Part shown: positions 21,641 to 32,003 of the stretch, piece after piece
How the letters are laid out: each line of letters begins with the position of its first letter
How positions within the stretch are numbered: the first letter of the stretch is position 1
Origin: Metridium senile
Taxonomy: Eukaryota; Cnidaria; Anthozoa; Actiniaria; Metridiidae
Assembly: GCA_949775045.1 (NCBI GenBank)
Contig: OX459107.1
Coordinates: 15,555,679-15,619,678 of the forward strand
DNA length: 64,000 bases
Reading direction: 5' to 3'
Position numbers and translations under genes: made by a program
The notes under the pieces: generated by a model
The model's database searches: none
Seen by the model: the letters and a program-made list of their open reading frames with translations, nothing else
Told to the model about the DNA's origin: nothing

Positions 21641-21807
21641 AAATGGGAATGGAAACGAGGCCGCCATCTTGTTTTATCATTTTTCAGCCCCATTCCTTCT
21701 CGGCCACTAAAGTAGTGCCCAGGATGAGAGAACTAAGAACTACTGAGAGCCACCTTAAAAGTGTTAAAATAAAAACAAGTCCACACTTCGAACTCTTACG
21801 CGTATAC

Positions 21808-21987
21808 AGTCAATTCAAAAAACATTGTCGTCAATACACGGCTACCATGGGTAGAAATCACCGAAGCGGCGAATTATTCATAATTAGTTGATTGAGTGCG
21901 CGTGGCATTGCATAATTAGATACTGTGTGCATTTATCCGCTTCGGTGATTTCTACCCATGCTACACAATGTTTTTTGAATTGAATTT
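21808..21987. mobile_element. Foldback element, about 180 bp
   Basis: CAATTCAAAAAACATTGT and ACAATGTTTTTTGAATTG are terminal inverted copies, with internal CATGGGTAGAAATCACCGAA paired with TTCGGTGATTTCTACCCATG. The loop is near 21880-21930. Confidence 0.78.
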
Positions 21988-22167
21988 ATTAAAAACAACA
22001 CCTTCGGTAATATAAGATAATTTAATTCCGAATCACGTCGCTAACTATAACAATAATATTATTTGATTTTATATGTTTAATTTATTATAATAAATTATAA
22101 TTTATTCAGTCATATTATAGATAGTTTAATTCATTATTTGTGAATCCGTTCGATTTTGTTGAATGGC
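21988..22167 (-). repeat. Inverted fragment of the array unit start
   Basis: Read on the minus strand this runs through the FB1 right arm, the AATAAATTAAAC target and the AGTTAGCGACGTGATTCGGA block, the same order as at 42440-42630 in unit B. So part of a unit lies inverted here, outside the tandem array, and like B it has no Penelope insertion. Confidence 0.75.
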
Positions 22168-23163
22168 AATGTTTAAGAGTGGTAGTCAGCAAAAACCAGA
22201 CATTTTCGCAAATTCGTGGCAAGACTTGAAAATTAGATTTCGCTCATATTTTAACCATAGTTAGGCCCTGATGTAAGAAGAACTGCTATGTATTTAGTTT
22301 TGTAAAATACCGCTTAGTTTTTGAGATATATTCGAAAAAATAGGTTTTCGGCTAAATTCGCTAATTTTCGACCGATAATTTATACCAATTTTAAAAGCTT
22401 GTCGCAAGCAAACTAAATAATGTATCGTTGTTTAAATACCTCACAATTGTTAAATAGTATTTAAAGAAACATTTTGAAGGCTTTTATGAACTTTCATAAA
22501 ATCCTTCGATTTCAAATAAATTTATTTTTAGAGGACACTTTTAACCTCTCTAAAAATAGGGTGAATATATTCAAAGTTTTTTCCATGTGCTACGCAAAAA
22601 GTTTACCAAAAAAAAAACACCTCAAGGGTAAGTTTCAATAATGGTAAAATTGGTTTGGGGAAATGTAATTTTCGCGTTGTATTACACTCTCGTAGTTGTA
22701 GAAAATTTGTAAATTTCATGTATCGGCAAGATTAACATTCGGAACGCAGATTATTGTTGAAAAACTTATAAGGCGAAAAGTATGACATAGAAAAATAAAT
22801 AGAATAATATCTTTAAGTAACTGGATATTTCTACAAAAGCTTGAGTTTAACGTTAAGATGACAATAAATAATATGAAAGTTTGGAGTCATTAAAGTAATT
22901 AATTTTGCCATACAGTGCTGTCAAAGTTGACATAAAAATTAGCGTCTCGGAGCAGCGGTTTGACAAAATTTCGTTTTTTTGCGATTTTCTCGTAAAATAT
23001 GCAGAGGGCTACCTTTGGTTGAAATATAAGCAAAATCGATTTTTTGAGTGTTGCCGCGTTTGCATGGTATTTACAGAAATCTTCTCTTAAACATATAAAA
23101 TCATATCATATTGTTATAGTTGCCCCAAAGCCCATTAGCATGTTATTTTACTTAATCGATAGC
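22168..23163. other. No gene recognised
   Basis: AT-rich single-copy-looking sequence. A 61-codon frame near 22905 has no features to support it. Confidence 0.35.
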
Positions 23164-23167
23164 ATAT

Positions 23168-23436
23168 GGGTGGTCTAGCGGTGAGAGTGCTGGACTCTCA
23201 CCGCTGTGGTCCAGGTTCGAGTCCCGGCTCGGGCATGGATTATATGTGAGTTGAGTTTGTTTGATGTGTTCTTCTCTCCTGTGCCACGAGGATTTTTCTC
23301 CGAGTTATCCGGTTTTCCTCCCTCCGCAAAAATGAACATGTGAGCCGAGTTGTGTGAAAAATAATTAAAGTAGAGGTCTCTCCAATTATTAGGGCACACG
23401 TGTCCATCTAGAACGATTGAGACGTTAAAAAAGTTT
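23168..23436 (+). mobile_element. tRNA-derived SINE
   Basis: The head GGGTGGTCTAGCGGTGAGAG (A-box-like) and GGTTCGAGTCC (B box near 23213) are RNA polymerase III promoter elements from a tRNA. The anticodon arm does not fold as a clean tRNA, and a 200-bp body with GAGGATTTTTCTCCGAG and CCGGTTTTCCTCCCTC follows, so it is a SINE and not a tRNA gene. It ends near a poly-T tract. Its 3' part alone (TCTAGAACGATTGAGACGTT) occurs in the FB2 loops at 40087 and 59230. Confidence 0.78.
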
Positions 23437-23440
23437 TTTT

Positions 23441-23636
23441 TTTTAATACTAAAATGGAAATTGCTCAATTATCTCACACTTTAATTTAGACTAAAGTGGC
23501 ATATTTTTGAAAACCTACTCGTAACATAACAAAAATAATAAGAAACAGCTTTTCCGTATAACAACTGTAATACTATACATGCAAAAAGTTTTCATTTTAG
23601 TTACTAATGCTTTAATAATAGTAATTAAAAAAAAAC
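23441..23636. mobile_element. FB2 foldback element, right arm only
   Basis: Matches the right arms at 40150-40303 and 59305-59455. The left arm is absent here and replaced by a longer SINE copy and unique sequence, so the first array unit's left neighbour is truncated. Confidence 0.75.
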
Positions 23637-23826
23637 CACTGTAAAGGCCCGCCGGCAAACGGTTTCAACATTTGCTTCAACATCCGTTCGATTTTGTTGA
23701 ACGGCAATGTTTAAACGCTTTTAAGCTCTTTCAACATTGTTGACACATGTTGAATCGATGTTGAATTGATGTTGAAAGAGTTTAAAAGCGTTTAAACATT
23801 GCCATTCAACAAAATCGAACGGATTC
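23637..23826. mobile_element. FB1 foldback element, unit A
   Basis: Starts CACTGTAAAGGCCCGCCGGC. Arms ATCCGTTCGATTTTGTTGAA and TTCAACAAAATCGAACGGAT pair, enclosing AATGTTTAAACGCTTTTAA with its complement and a GTTGAA-rich loop. The same element begins units B (42277) and C (59495). It marks the repeat-unit boundary. Confidence 0.82.
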
Positions 23827-23966
23827 ACAAATAATGAATTAAACTATCTATAATATGACTGAATAAATTATAATTTATTATAATAAATTAAACGTAGATG
23901 AGGCATGATCGTCCGGGGTGGTGTAGTCTTGAGAAAGACTGATGGTGTTGATGTCTGACGTTTCGA

Positions 23967-24000
23967 CAACGTGAGCGGAAGTCATCTTCAGAGTAAAGAA
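23967..24000 (-). ncRNA. Hammerhead-like motif at Penelope end, minus-strand copy
   Basis: On the minus strand this reads CTGAAGA, a short stem, then CGAAACGTC, close to the hammerhead core with all of C3-U4-G5-A6-N7-G8-A9 present. The stem II part differs from the unit C copy by one base. Stem I is weak, so activity is uncertain. Confidence 0.35.
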
Positions 24001-24054
24001 AATGAAAAGACAGCGGTGTTATTTATGTGTCTGGTTCGTCGGTAATGTTGTTGT

Positions 24055-24969
24055 CATTACCAGAAATCTAAGACATTTTACGTCCGCGATATTATGACCA
24101 GCGGTCTACTGGCAGTCCAGAATTATCCTCGAATTTCTATCGAAATAAATCAATTTATCAAAACCAAACTACTATAAGTTTGTTTAGAAGTACCAAGCGC
24201 TTCTGGTGCAGTTGAGATATTTAAAATTGAAGCGCTCGCTTACGCTCGGCATAGAATAATTTGAACGAATTAGGTCACTTAGAAAATTTCAAAAGGACGC
24301 AGGAAGCCCATGCTATGAACTTTGAATTTTGAATTTCCCGCTTAAGAAGCCTTCGGATTCTTTAAACAGCGGTATAACACGTAAAATCACCAGGCTACTA
24401 AGCTGTAAACATTGCAATCGACTCGACGATCGAAACAAGCTTCTTTGCAGGATTTATCGGTCATTTTTTATGATATTTTGGTGTAAAATTGAAATTTTTA
24501 AAACTAAAAAATCATCACTTTTTACCGTTAATCTGCGTCATTGCTGTATTACTTGGAAAGACTTCTAAAACAGCATTGAAAAGCCCGTAATCTCAGAAAC
24601 ATTTTAAGAAGGCGGCAAGAATGGATCCATGTAAACTATTGATGGCAGGCGATGCTGAACACAAGGTAAATTACACATTTTCCGCTGAAATACAGACTAA
24701 AGTAAAGCAATTATTTCTCGATAATGTTATTCCTTCGTGCTGCATATTAAGAAAACTAAATCAAACGTAACTTGCATAAATGAATAGAACTTATACTCGA
24801 GTTAAAAGTTAGGAGGCGGCACCGATAGTACAATGATATTTAGCAAATATATTAGACATTTTCTTTCTGAGCCCATACATTTATCAGTAATTCTGAGCGG
24901 CCATTTTTAAATGCCACAAATCTAACTTTAGCATGCGGTGACGTCACATGTCTTCGATTTCTGGTAATG
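24055..24969. mobile_element. TIR element nested in the Penelope insertion, unit A only
   Basis: CATTACCAGAAATC at the left and GATTTCTGGTAATG at the right are inverted termini of a 915-bp piece that is absent from the unit C Penelope copy. No transposase frame is seen. It arrived after the Penelope copies diverged or in one haplotype only. Confidence 0.7.
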
Positions 24970-25250
24970 TGATGCCTGGGTAGGTGTTAGTCATTGTGTT
25001 AGCGGAAAGCTTGAAGTAATGAGTCTATTGTAGGAAGCCGGTAGTGTTATGCAACGGTTAAGTGGCTTTTGTTCTAAGCCGGTGTACCAGCTTTCAAGTA
25101 GTCGGCGTTGGTGATAGTTGGTGCAATGTGTAATGGAAGCGGCAGAGTCCCAGTTAATGGAGTGGCCAGTATGTTTGTGATGTTCCGCAATGTGGTTGTT
25201 AGGGTCTTTGTTTTTCGTGGCACGTTTATGTTCAGTTAGTCTCGTGTTCA
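24970..25250 (-). pseudogene. Penelope-like GIY-YIG C-terminus, inverted partial copy
   Basis: The minus-strand frame encodes NTRLTEHKRATKNKDPNNHI, HHKHTGHSINWDSA and HQRRLLESWYTGLEQKPLNR, the end of the GIY-YIG endonuclease domain and the protein tail. It starts inside the domain at the junction with the plus-strand copy. This copy lacks the 2-bp insertion that breaks the tail in the plus-strand copy. Confidence 0.8.
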
Positions 25251-26005
25251 AATTTCAAATTTCTCACCAATTGGTGCAAGAGATCGAAGAGAATGGTGCT
25301 ATACCTTTTCTAGACTGTTTGGTAACTCACTCTGACAATCGCTTACATACAACTGTATACCGTAAACCTACTCACACTGACAGACTGCTCGACCAGACAT
25401 CTTACAATCCCACCTGACACAAGGCTACCACTATTAAGACTTTGACTCGACGTGCACAACGTGTTTGTGATTCACCTGACAAACTTCATGACGAGTACGA
25501 ATATTTGCAAAGTGTGTTCGATAAGAACAATTACAATGTAGATTTCGTCGAACGAAACATTCACAAAAACACTTCACTTACTGACAGAACCGACAATCAA
25601 CCCACAGCCACTGCCACCATACCGTACATCAGAGGTACTTCTGAGACCATTCAACGCATATTACAACCCTACAACATTCGCGTTGCTCACAAGCCTACTA
25701 TGACATTAAGACGTTTATTGACTAACGTTAAGGACAAAGACGAACCCATTAACAGACAAGGAGCTATTTACAAAATAGCTTGTTCCGACTGTAACGCTAC
25801 CTACATCGGTGAGGCCGGCAGAAATTTGAACACGAGACTAACTGAACATAAACGTGCCACGAAAAACAAAGACCCTAACAACCACATTGCGGAACATCAC
25901 AAACATACTGGCCACTCCATTAACTGGGACTCTGCCGCCTCCATTACACATGGCACCAACTATCACCAACGCCGACTATACTTGAAAGCTGGTACACCGG
26001 CTTAG
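25251..26005 (+). pseudogene. Penelope-like reverse transcriptase end and GIY-YIG domain, unit A
   Basis: The frame starts within the RT thumb (EIEENGAIPFLDCLVTHSDN, VYRKPTHTDRLLD), hits an in-frame TGA at 25415-25417, and continues in the same frame to GAIYKIACSDCNATYIGEAG (GIY-YIG core), then RLTEHKRATKNK, HIAEHHKHTGH and a C-terminal frameshift after HQRRL caused by 2 extra bases. Function in an intact element: reverse transcription plus target nicking. The same stop is present in unit C. Confidence 0.85.
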
Positions 26006-26090
26006 AACAAAAGCCACTTAACCGTTGCATAACACTACCGGCTTCCTACAATAGACTCATTAACGACTTCAAGCTTTCCGCTAACAAATA

Positions 26091-26618
26091 GGTGGGTTCA
26101 CACTAGACTCCAAGTAGGTCTAAAGTACATCTGTATCAAAGTAGGTTCTTTAGGTTCGTTTGTTTACAAAAGCGAGTAAGGCGTTCACACTGACGAACAA
26201 GTATATTACTTAGCCTTTAATCTGTCAATCATAACCCATTCGAGAATCGAGTCGGATTCCGTGGACTGATCATTATTTTAGAAGCTTTGATACATCCTAT
26301 GAACCAAAAATGCTTGCAGTAATAATACAAGATCCATATTTCCCGCTAAAAAGGTCAACGTATATCTCTAATGTGTATTTTGCAATAGCAGAACTAGCAG
26401 TTGACAGGTTTGATGGACGTTCACTGCTTTTATTGCGGATTAGGAAGACCTAAAGTATAGGCTGCATCCTGCTTGTAATCGTACTTCGGCTTCTTTGAAG
26501 AGGCGAAATAACCATAACGACAAAGTATATTACTTGAGATGGCCAGAGACCGTTTACACTACAAGTATAACCAAAGTATACTTTAGACCTACTTTAGATC
26601 GCTAGTGTGAACCCACCT
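26091..26618. mobile_element. TA-flanked MITE nested in Penelope insertion, unit A
   Basis: GGTGGGTTCACACTAG and CTAGTGTGAACCCACC are the inverted ends, each bordered by TA. It contains internal TAAAGTA and AGGTCTAAAGTA repeats. The same insertion is in unit C at about 61491-62022, so it predates the duplication of the Penelope copy. Confidence 0.82.
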
Positions 26619-26860
26619 AATGACTAACACCTACCCACGCATCAACAACAACATCACGGACGAACCAGACACATAAATAACACCGCTGTCTTTTCATTTT
26701 CTTTACTCAGGTTGTCGAAACGTCAGACATCAACACCATCAGTCTTTCTCAAGACTACACCACCCCGGACGATCATGCCTCATCTACATCGATTACACCT
26801 GGGATCAGACCATTCACTCTTAATAAATTAAACATATAAATTCAAATAATATTATTGTTA

Positions 26861-26935
26861 TGAATTGAATGTATTAAAAACAACACCTTCGGTGATATAA
26901 GATAATTTAATTCCGAATCACGTCGCTAACTATAA
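26861..26935. other. About 75-bp micro-inversion in unit A
   Basis: Units B and C read AGTTAGCGACGTGATTCGGA... to ...ACATTCAATTCAT after TATTATTGTTAT. Unit A has this block in the opposite orientation between the same flanks. TTAT and ATAA border the block, so recombination between very short inverted repeats is likely. Confidence 0.85.
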
Positions 26936-26941
26936 AACACC

Positions 26942-27419
26942 TATATTTTTAAATGTCCAACATCGTTTTATACTTTGCTAGAACGGCAATACAGTATGAA
27001 TTCTTAACACTTCAGTTTTGTATTCTTACAATGGGTGCCAACGGTTTGAGGATTATCACGATTTATAGACATAGACTTTTAGTTAGTACCATAAGTTTGA
27101 AATACATTTTTCCTGAGTCAAATTAGCCGTCTTTTTAGTAAGAAAAGGTGGATTACGGACTCTATCAAAACAAAACTCATGCAAATAATTTATTGCAAAT
27201 TGAACTCGAAAGCATGATTACCTATCGACACATGCCCTACCCTGGATGCCAGACGTTTGACACGTTTTTACGATTTTTAAAAGTAGTTTCAAGGACTATT
27301 TTGAATGTATTTTGTTCGTCACATGCCCCAACAAGTTCTGAAGTTACCAAGTGGACGATATCAGCATTTATTAACCTACATAGAACATTTCCACAGCCAC
27401 TTTACGAGATACGGCTGTC
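26942..27419. promoter_or_regulatory. Upstream region of glycosyltransferase-like gene, unit A
   Basis: Conserved in A, B and C. It holds the presumed promoter and 5' leader. A 115-codon frame beginning at a GTG is unlikely to be coding: it has no ATG at the start, runs out of frame into the gene, and is changed by a 2-bp deletion in unit B. Confidence 0.4.
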
Positions 27420-28493
27420 ATGGCAAGACTCACTAAAACGAAAATCCTTGTCTTTGTTGCTTTCTTCGGCTTTATTCTTTGTCAATGGGTTATAATATAC
27501 AGAAATGTTGGCAAGACGAAGCCTGACTTTCTTCATTCTACTATCAACAAGGAGTTTCTCTATTTGGTTCAAGCGGAATCTTGTTTGCCTTCGTACTTTA
27601 CGCAAGAGAATGTTACTGGTAACGCAACAGCCTGTAAATGCGATGTCATTGTGTTAAGTTATAAAGCAGAGTGTCGCGTAAGGCCGGTAGAAGCCAAGGT
27701 GGAGCATGTGCAGTACATCTACGGTCCCAACACTACGTGGACGTCCGGTAGAAACACGCTGTATAGATACGCAAAGAAACTTAACGTGAATTACCGTTAT
27801 TACATATTCGCCGATGATGACTTGCGTCTTGCGTACAACCCGTACATAAACGCATCCGAGACGAATAAGCCAGAGCTACGTACTTTTGAGAAATTTTTAC
27901 TAGACGTTGAACCTGTGCTTGGTTGCGTAAATTACTTAGTGCACCATCGGGCGTCTTCGATACGAACGATACGACAGAACTGTTTAAACAAACCCGACTT
28001 GTCTCTCCTCCCTATGATCCATTTTGATCCGATCCTGAACGCGTTTCATAGAGACGCCCTAGATGAACTTCTTCCATATCCAGAGGATTACGATAAGGAG
28101 TGCTGGTGGCATTCAAATCGGTTCACTTCCATCGCAATTGAATTCAGGTTTAGAGGCCAAGCTGTCATGTTCCCTGGAATAACTGTTACAAACCTTAAAC
28201 ACAGACCCTATCCTGTCAATAACACCAATGAAATAGCTGTGCTGAACATCGCAATTGACAAAGAGATAGCGAAGCTACCTGAGTCTTATCGACATCATTT
28301 TGCTGTGAGGGGGTACAAGGATAAACCTCGCAGATACGGCGAAGGTTATTGCCCGACAACATGTATGGAGGTTATACCACACCAGACTATAAAACCCTAT
28401 TCTTGCTATGAAAAATTCCCTATGAGCACTTACAAGTCGTATGATGATGTTTTTAATGAAACTGCGCTTGGGATCGACCTGGACAAGCACTAG
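27420..28493 (+). CDS. Type II membrane glycosyltransferase-like protein, unit A
   Basis: A single-exon 357-residue protein. ATG at 27420 sits in CTGTCATGG. Residues 9-27 (ILVFVAFFGFILCQWVIIY) form one membrane anchor near the N-terminus, giving a Golgi type II layout. YYIFADDDLRLAY (127-139) carries a DDD/DxD metal and nucleotide-sugar motif. FNAFHRDAL (near 207) and ECWWHSNRF (near 227) lie in the expected catalytic region. Six N-glycosylation sequons and paired cysteines near residues 55-85 and 311-329 suit a lumenal domain. I recognise the general fold pattern but no named family, so sugar donor and acceptor are unknown. Unit C has nearly the same protein, while unit B is broken. Confidence 0.7.
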   Translation: MARLTKTKILVFVAFFGFILCQWVIIYRNVGKTKPDFLHSTINKEFLYLVQAESCLPSYFTQENVTGNATACKCDVIVLSYKAECRVRPVEAKVEHVQYIYGPNTTWTSGRNTLYRYAKKLNVNYRYYIFADDDLRLAYNPYINASETNKPELRTFEKFLLDVEPVLGCVNYLVHHRASSIRTIRQNCLNKPDLSLLPMIHFDPILNAFHRDALDELLPYPEDYDKECWWHSNRFTSIAIEFRFRGQAVMFPGITVTNLKHRPYPVNNTNEIAVLNIAIDKEIAKLPESYRHHFAVRGYKDKPRRYGEGYCPTTCMEVIPHQTIKPYSCYEKFPMSTYKSYDDVFNETALGIDLDKH

Positions 28494-28638
28494 TGATTTC
28501 AATATACATAACTTATGTTCTGTACTTCAAGATGAATTAAATTAGTAGTATTGATAAGGTATGATACGACCATTAACATTTTCAGTTAGTCACTCAAGAT
28601 TGGATTATTCGGTCGGCTAGTCGTATAATAAGGGGGTT
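28494..28638. other. 3' flank of glycosyltransferase-like gene
   Basis: Shared with units B and C. No clear AATAAA within the first 60 bases after the stop. Confidence 0.35.
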
Positions 28639-28698
28639 GTAACTGTTGTACCTATGGACATGTCGAAAGCGTTCGACACTATTCCGCATGCTCTACTA
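28639..28698 (+). pseudogene. Reverse transcriptase motif fragment
   Basis: Twenty codons read VTVVPMDMSKAFDTIPHALL, the RT motif with the catalytic Asp (D-x-S-K-A-F-D) of jockey/CR1/RTE-type non-LTR retrotransposons. Nothing else of the element remains, as the minisatellite begins immediately after. It is present in unit B at 44342-44400 too. Confidence 0.75.
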
Positions 28699-28703
28699 AT
28701 GTC

Positions 28704-29349
28704 TATACCTAATATACCTAATATACCTAATATACCTAATATACCTAATATATACCTAATATATACCTAATATACCTAATATACCTAATATACCTAATAT
28801 ACCTAATATACCTAATATACCTAATATACCTAATATACCTAATATACCTAATATAACTAATATATACCTAATATACCTAATATACCTAATATACCTAATA
28901 TACCTAATATACCTAATATATACCTAATATACCTAATATACCTAATATACCTAATATATACCTAATATACCTAATATACCTAATATATACCTAATATACC
29001 TAATATACCTAATATACCTAATATATACCTAATATACCTAATATACCTAATATACCTAATATACCTAATATACCTAATATACCTAATATATACCTAATAT
29101 AACTAATATACCTAATATATACCTAATATACCTAATATACCTAATATATACCTAATATACCTAATATACCTAATATACCTAATATACCTAATATATACCT
29201 AATATATACCTAATATATACCTAATATACCTAATATACCTAATATATACCTAATATACCTAATATACCTAATATATACCTAATATACCTAATATACCTAA
29301 TATACCTAATATATACCTAATATACCTAATATACCTAATATACCTAATA
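28704..29349. repeat. ATACCTAAT minisatellite, unit A (646 bp)
   Basis: 9-bp units ATACCTAAT mixed with 11-bp units ATATACCTAAT. Occasional AACTAAT variants. The unit B array is longer (800 bp) with the two unit sizes in another order. Both end in ATAGCGGAGCTCCC. Confidence 0.95.
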
Positions 29350-31449
29350 GCGGAGCTCCCAGTTTAATTTTTCTTTACAACGTCAATATGTGCATGTAAA
29401 TAGTTTTTGTGCACTGGTCATAAAAGCTGTACATGATGACGTAGGCGTATTTGTTCGTATTTGAAAGAAATACGTACTATTTCTTACTCTTCAAGGTTAC
29501 TCAAGAAAAAAAAGAGAAATACTAATCTGGGATATCTATATTTTCGACTATAAGTCAACTATATTTTTCAAGCTTTTTGCTAAAGATTATGAAAAATATA
29601 CTTTTTATGCATAACGAATTGTTGACTAAATATCCAACCCAAACAATTTTTATTTTTAAAAATTAACTTAAAAAAAAAATATCGATATCACTATAGCGTT
29701 TCTAGCGAAAAAAAGGTATCCACGCGTTTAATTTAAATTCGTGACAAACGCCGTACGTGACTTTGTGTCACGACACGTTAACGTGACAAGTTCTATTTTT
29801 GGCGCGTTTAATTTGCCACCGGCCATGGCCAAGGCACCTTTTTGCTTTAAATTTGCCTCAACCACAAGACAACACGCTGAGAAAAATCAAGATTTTGAGC
29901 TTCAAATTGACAAAAACATTATTTGAACTAGACCTCAATAGGATGGTAACTATGCATTAAAAGGAAAAGTCATGGCAAATCAGTTCAAAACAAAACAAAA
30001 AGTTATTTTGAAATGGAATTAAAAGCCTCAAGAATAAGTTCTACTAGACTTTCACAAAGTCCCTTTTAGCCCCCCTGCACAAGGGACTTTTCCTACTTGC
30101 AGCGCGCCAAATTTACCGGTTGGTTTTTCAACCGGAGGCGTGGCTTATAACGTATCAAAATCCCTCCAATCACGAAGCATTCCTCCTTCATGCTTGTCAA
30201 TCATTCACCCAAGTCAAATACCTTTAGGTGTTGTGCAGAGAGCTCAAATCACAACTGAGCTAAATCTAAACAATTTGTAGTAGTTTTTGTCGAAGAATTT
30301 CTTGTATTTAGAAGTTACTGGAATACAAAATTGTCCTCAGTTTCTGCATGTATATATTCTGCAGTTCTGATGGAGAAAGAAAGCTAATTGTTTGGTGTTC
30401 TAGATTCTTCAGAGGATTAAGATACGGCGAAGCTGTTGACACCGCGTCCGTGGTTCCCCGACTAAGTATTTTCCTTATAGCGCTTATAAAGTTTGTTCTT
30501 AGGTGTATTTTACAACGTTTGTATTTTACATTGTATTTTACAACGTTTGGTTAGAAACTTCAACTCTTTGATATATTATCTTCGCTATCAATATTTTGAG
30601 AACATTCGTGACTATATGTCAAAGGTCGTGTATAACGCGCTCCACTCCCTGAAAGACGATCGCCATAAATTTTCGCGCCAAAAGTTTATCTCCCGATTCG
30701 ATTTCCTGCAGGTGAAACAAGTCGAACTCGCCTTGCGGCTCGTAGCTCGTTTCGCGCTTCGCGCTCAACTTACTGGCTCGCTTCGCTCGTTACTGTAACA
30801 AACTTCGCATAACTAGTCCTGTGATAAACGAGTTCGACTTGGGCAAGTCTAAAGTTCTACCAACACAAGATCGAAAAGAAAAGACAAGGATTTAAAAACA
30901 AGGTATTTTATTATGAAAAACTTTGTGTAAAACATCATTTTGTTCTGTAAACAAATATTTAACGACTTTGAAGTAAAAACTACTAAAAAAAGCTCGTTTA
31001 GTAAGCATAAAATAGTCAATATTGCTAAATAAACAGAAGTTATTCAACCAATTTTAAATTATGTTTGTATTTCAATTCATCTTTGATGTTTTCCGTTGAT
31101 GAGGTTTAAAAAGTACATAAATAAACACGTTTTTCAATCGACCAAAGGCAACGAAAAGTACAATTTACACATGCACAAACATCGTTTCATGTACGGTTTT
31201 TATCTCAAAAAGTAAATAAAATGGAGATAAACCTTTTCTCTTTTCTTTCTATAATAAAACAGAGATTAGTTATTACAAGTTTTTAGGTGTTTTTTTTTTT
31301 TCAAGCTCGTTATATCAAACAGTTTTTTTCGGTCTCAAAAAAACTTGAAACAAATAATAATCTTGAACTTACTTTATCGGTGTTTATTTTCTTGAGGTTT
31401 TCTTCTCTTCAATGACATTGATCATATTTTGACGAATAAATGTATTATA
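29350..31449. other. Unit A spacer, no supported gene
   Basis: Almost identical to 45201-47300. Short frames occur (29741, 30348, 30493) but start with non-ATG codons or lack any domain, and their conservation between A and B is no more than that of the flanks. A GC-richer stretch at 30640-30830 has inverted GTCGAACTCG / CGAGTTCGAC motifs (30721, 30826), possibly another MITE. Confidence 0.4.
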
Positions 31450-31819
31450 GTATAAATACAAAGGTGATTATACAAAATCGCGCGCTCTGATTGGTTTGCT
31501 ATCTCGGATTATCAGCCGATAATCACCTTTTCGGACAAAATGGCTGCCAGTAGTTGTTTTGTCACTGTTAGCAAAGATGAAATTGAAAACTTTAAAGAAA
31601 ATGCTGTCCCAAAATCGACAAAAGAAGCTACTAAGTTTGGTGTCAAGCTATTTAAAGGTATCATAGTAAATTTTCACGTTTTTTTTTTTTGTCATTATAT
31701 GCGAGACAAAATTTACAATTTTTTACGCGTAACGGTCGCGCTTTTAAAAAATAAAATATTTTCACTTTCAATGCTGTTTCCTTCTTTCTTTTTTGAAATA
31801 ATCACCTTAGTATTTATAC
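31450..31819. mobile_element. Exon-carrying TIR element, unit A
   Basis: Same TIRs (GTATAAATACAAAGGTGATT and inverse) as at 12757, with TA on both sides, followed by the same 3' palindrome to about 31918. Confidence 0.82.
31540..31657 (+). CDS. First-exon-like segment in TIR element, unit A
   Basis: MAASSCFVTVSKDEIENFKE ... TKEATKFGVKLFK then GTATCATAG donor, 118 nt, phase 1. It differs from the 12847 copy at four codons, and all four changes alter the amino acid, so there is no sign of purifying selection between these copies. Probably a passenger exon. Confidence 0.4.
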
Positions 31820-32003
31820 TAAAACGATTATCCACCTCAGGCGAAGTGATTATCGGTGAATATTTACCGAGCGGTGAGTCTTCGATATTTACACCGATAA
31901 TCACTTCGCCTTCGGCGAGTGAGCGTAGCGAACGAGTGAGTTTTCTGATACGCATCAACGAGTGCATAAAAATCGTACAAGCATTTTCCATTCTGTAATT
32001 TAT

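Larger units (their letters stand above)
23894..26820. mobile_element. Penelope-like element insertion, unit A
   Basis: A 2.9 kb insert is bounded by the 13-bp direct repeat TAATAAATTAAAC (23881-23893 and 26821-26833). Unit B has a single uninterrupted copy of that target (42526-42538). The ends are inverted copies of each other (GTAGATGAGGCATGATCGTC and its complement), and the interior is arranged head-to-head: a minus-strand 3' fragment at 24970-25250 faces a plus-strand fragment from 25251. Inverted partial copies are typical of Penelope-like elements. Two DNA elements are nested inside it. Confidence 0.85.

Noticed and set aside
23168..23240. tRNA gene
   Set aside because: A and B boxes are present, but the arm structure is poor and a conserved SINE body follows directly.
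27148..27495. 115-codon frame overlapping the glycosyltransferase-like start
   Set aside because: It begins with GTG, has no domain, and differs between units by a 2-bp deletion context. It is leader sequence plus out-of-frame overlap.
29741..30798. Short frames of 61-101 codons in the unit spacer
   Set aside because: No domain or splice support. Identity between A and B is no higher in the frames than outside them.
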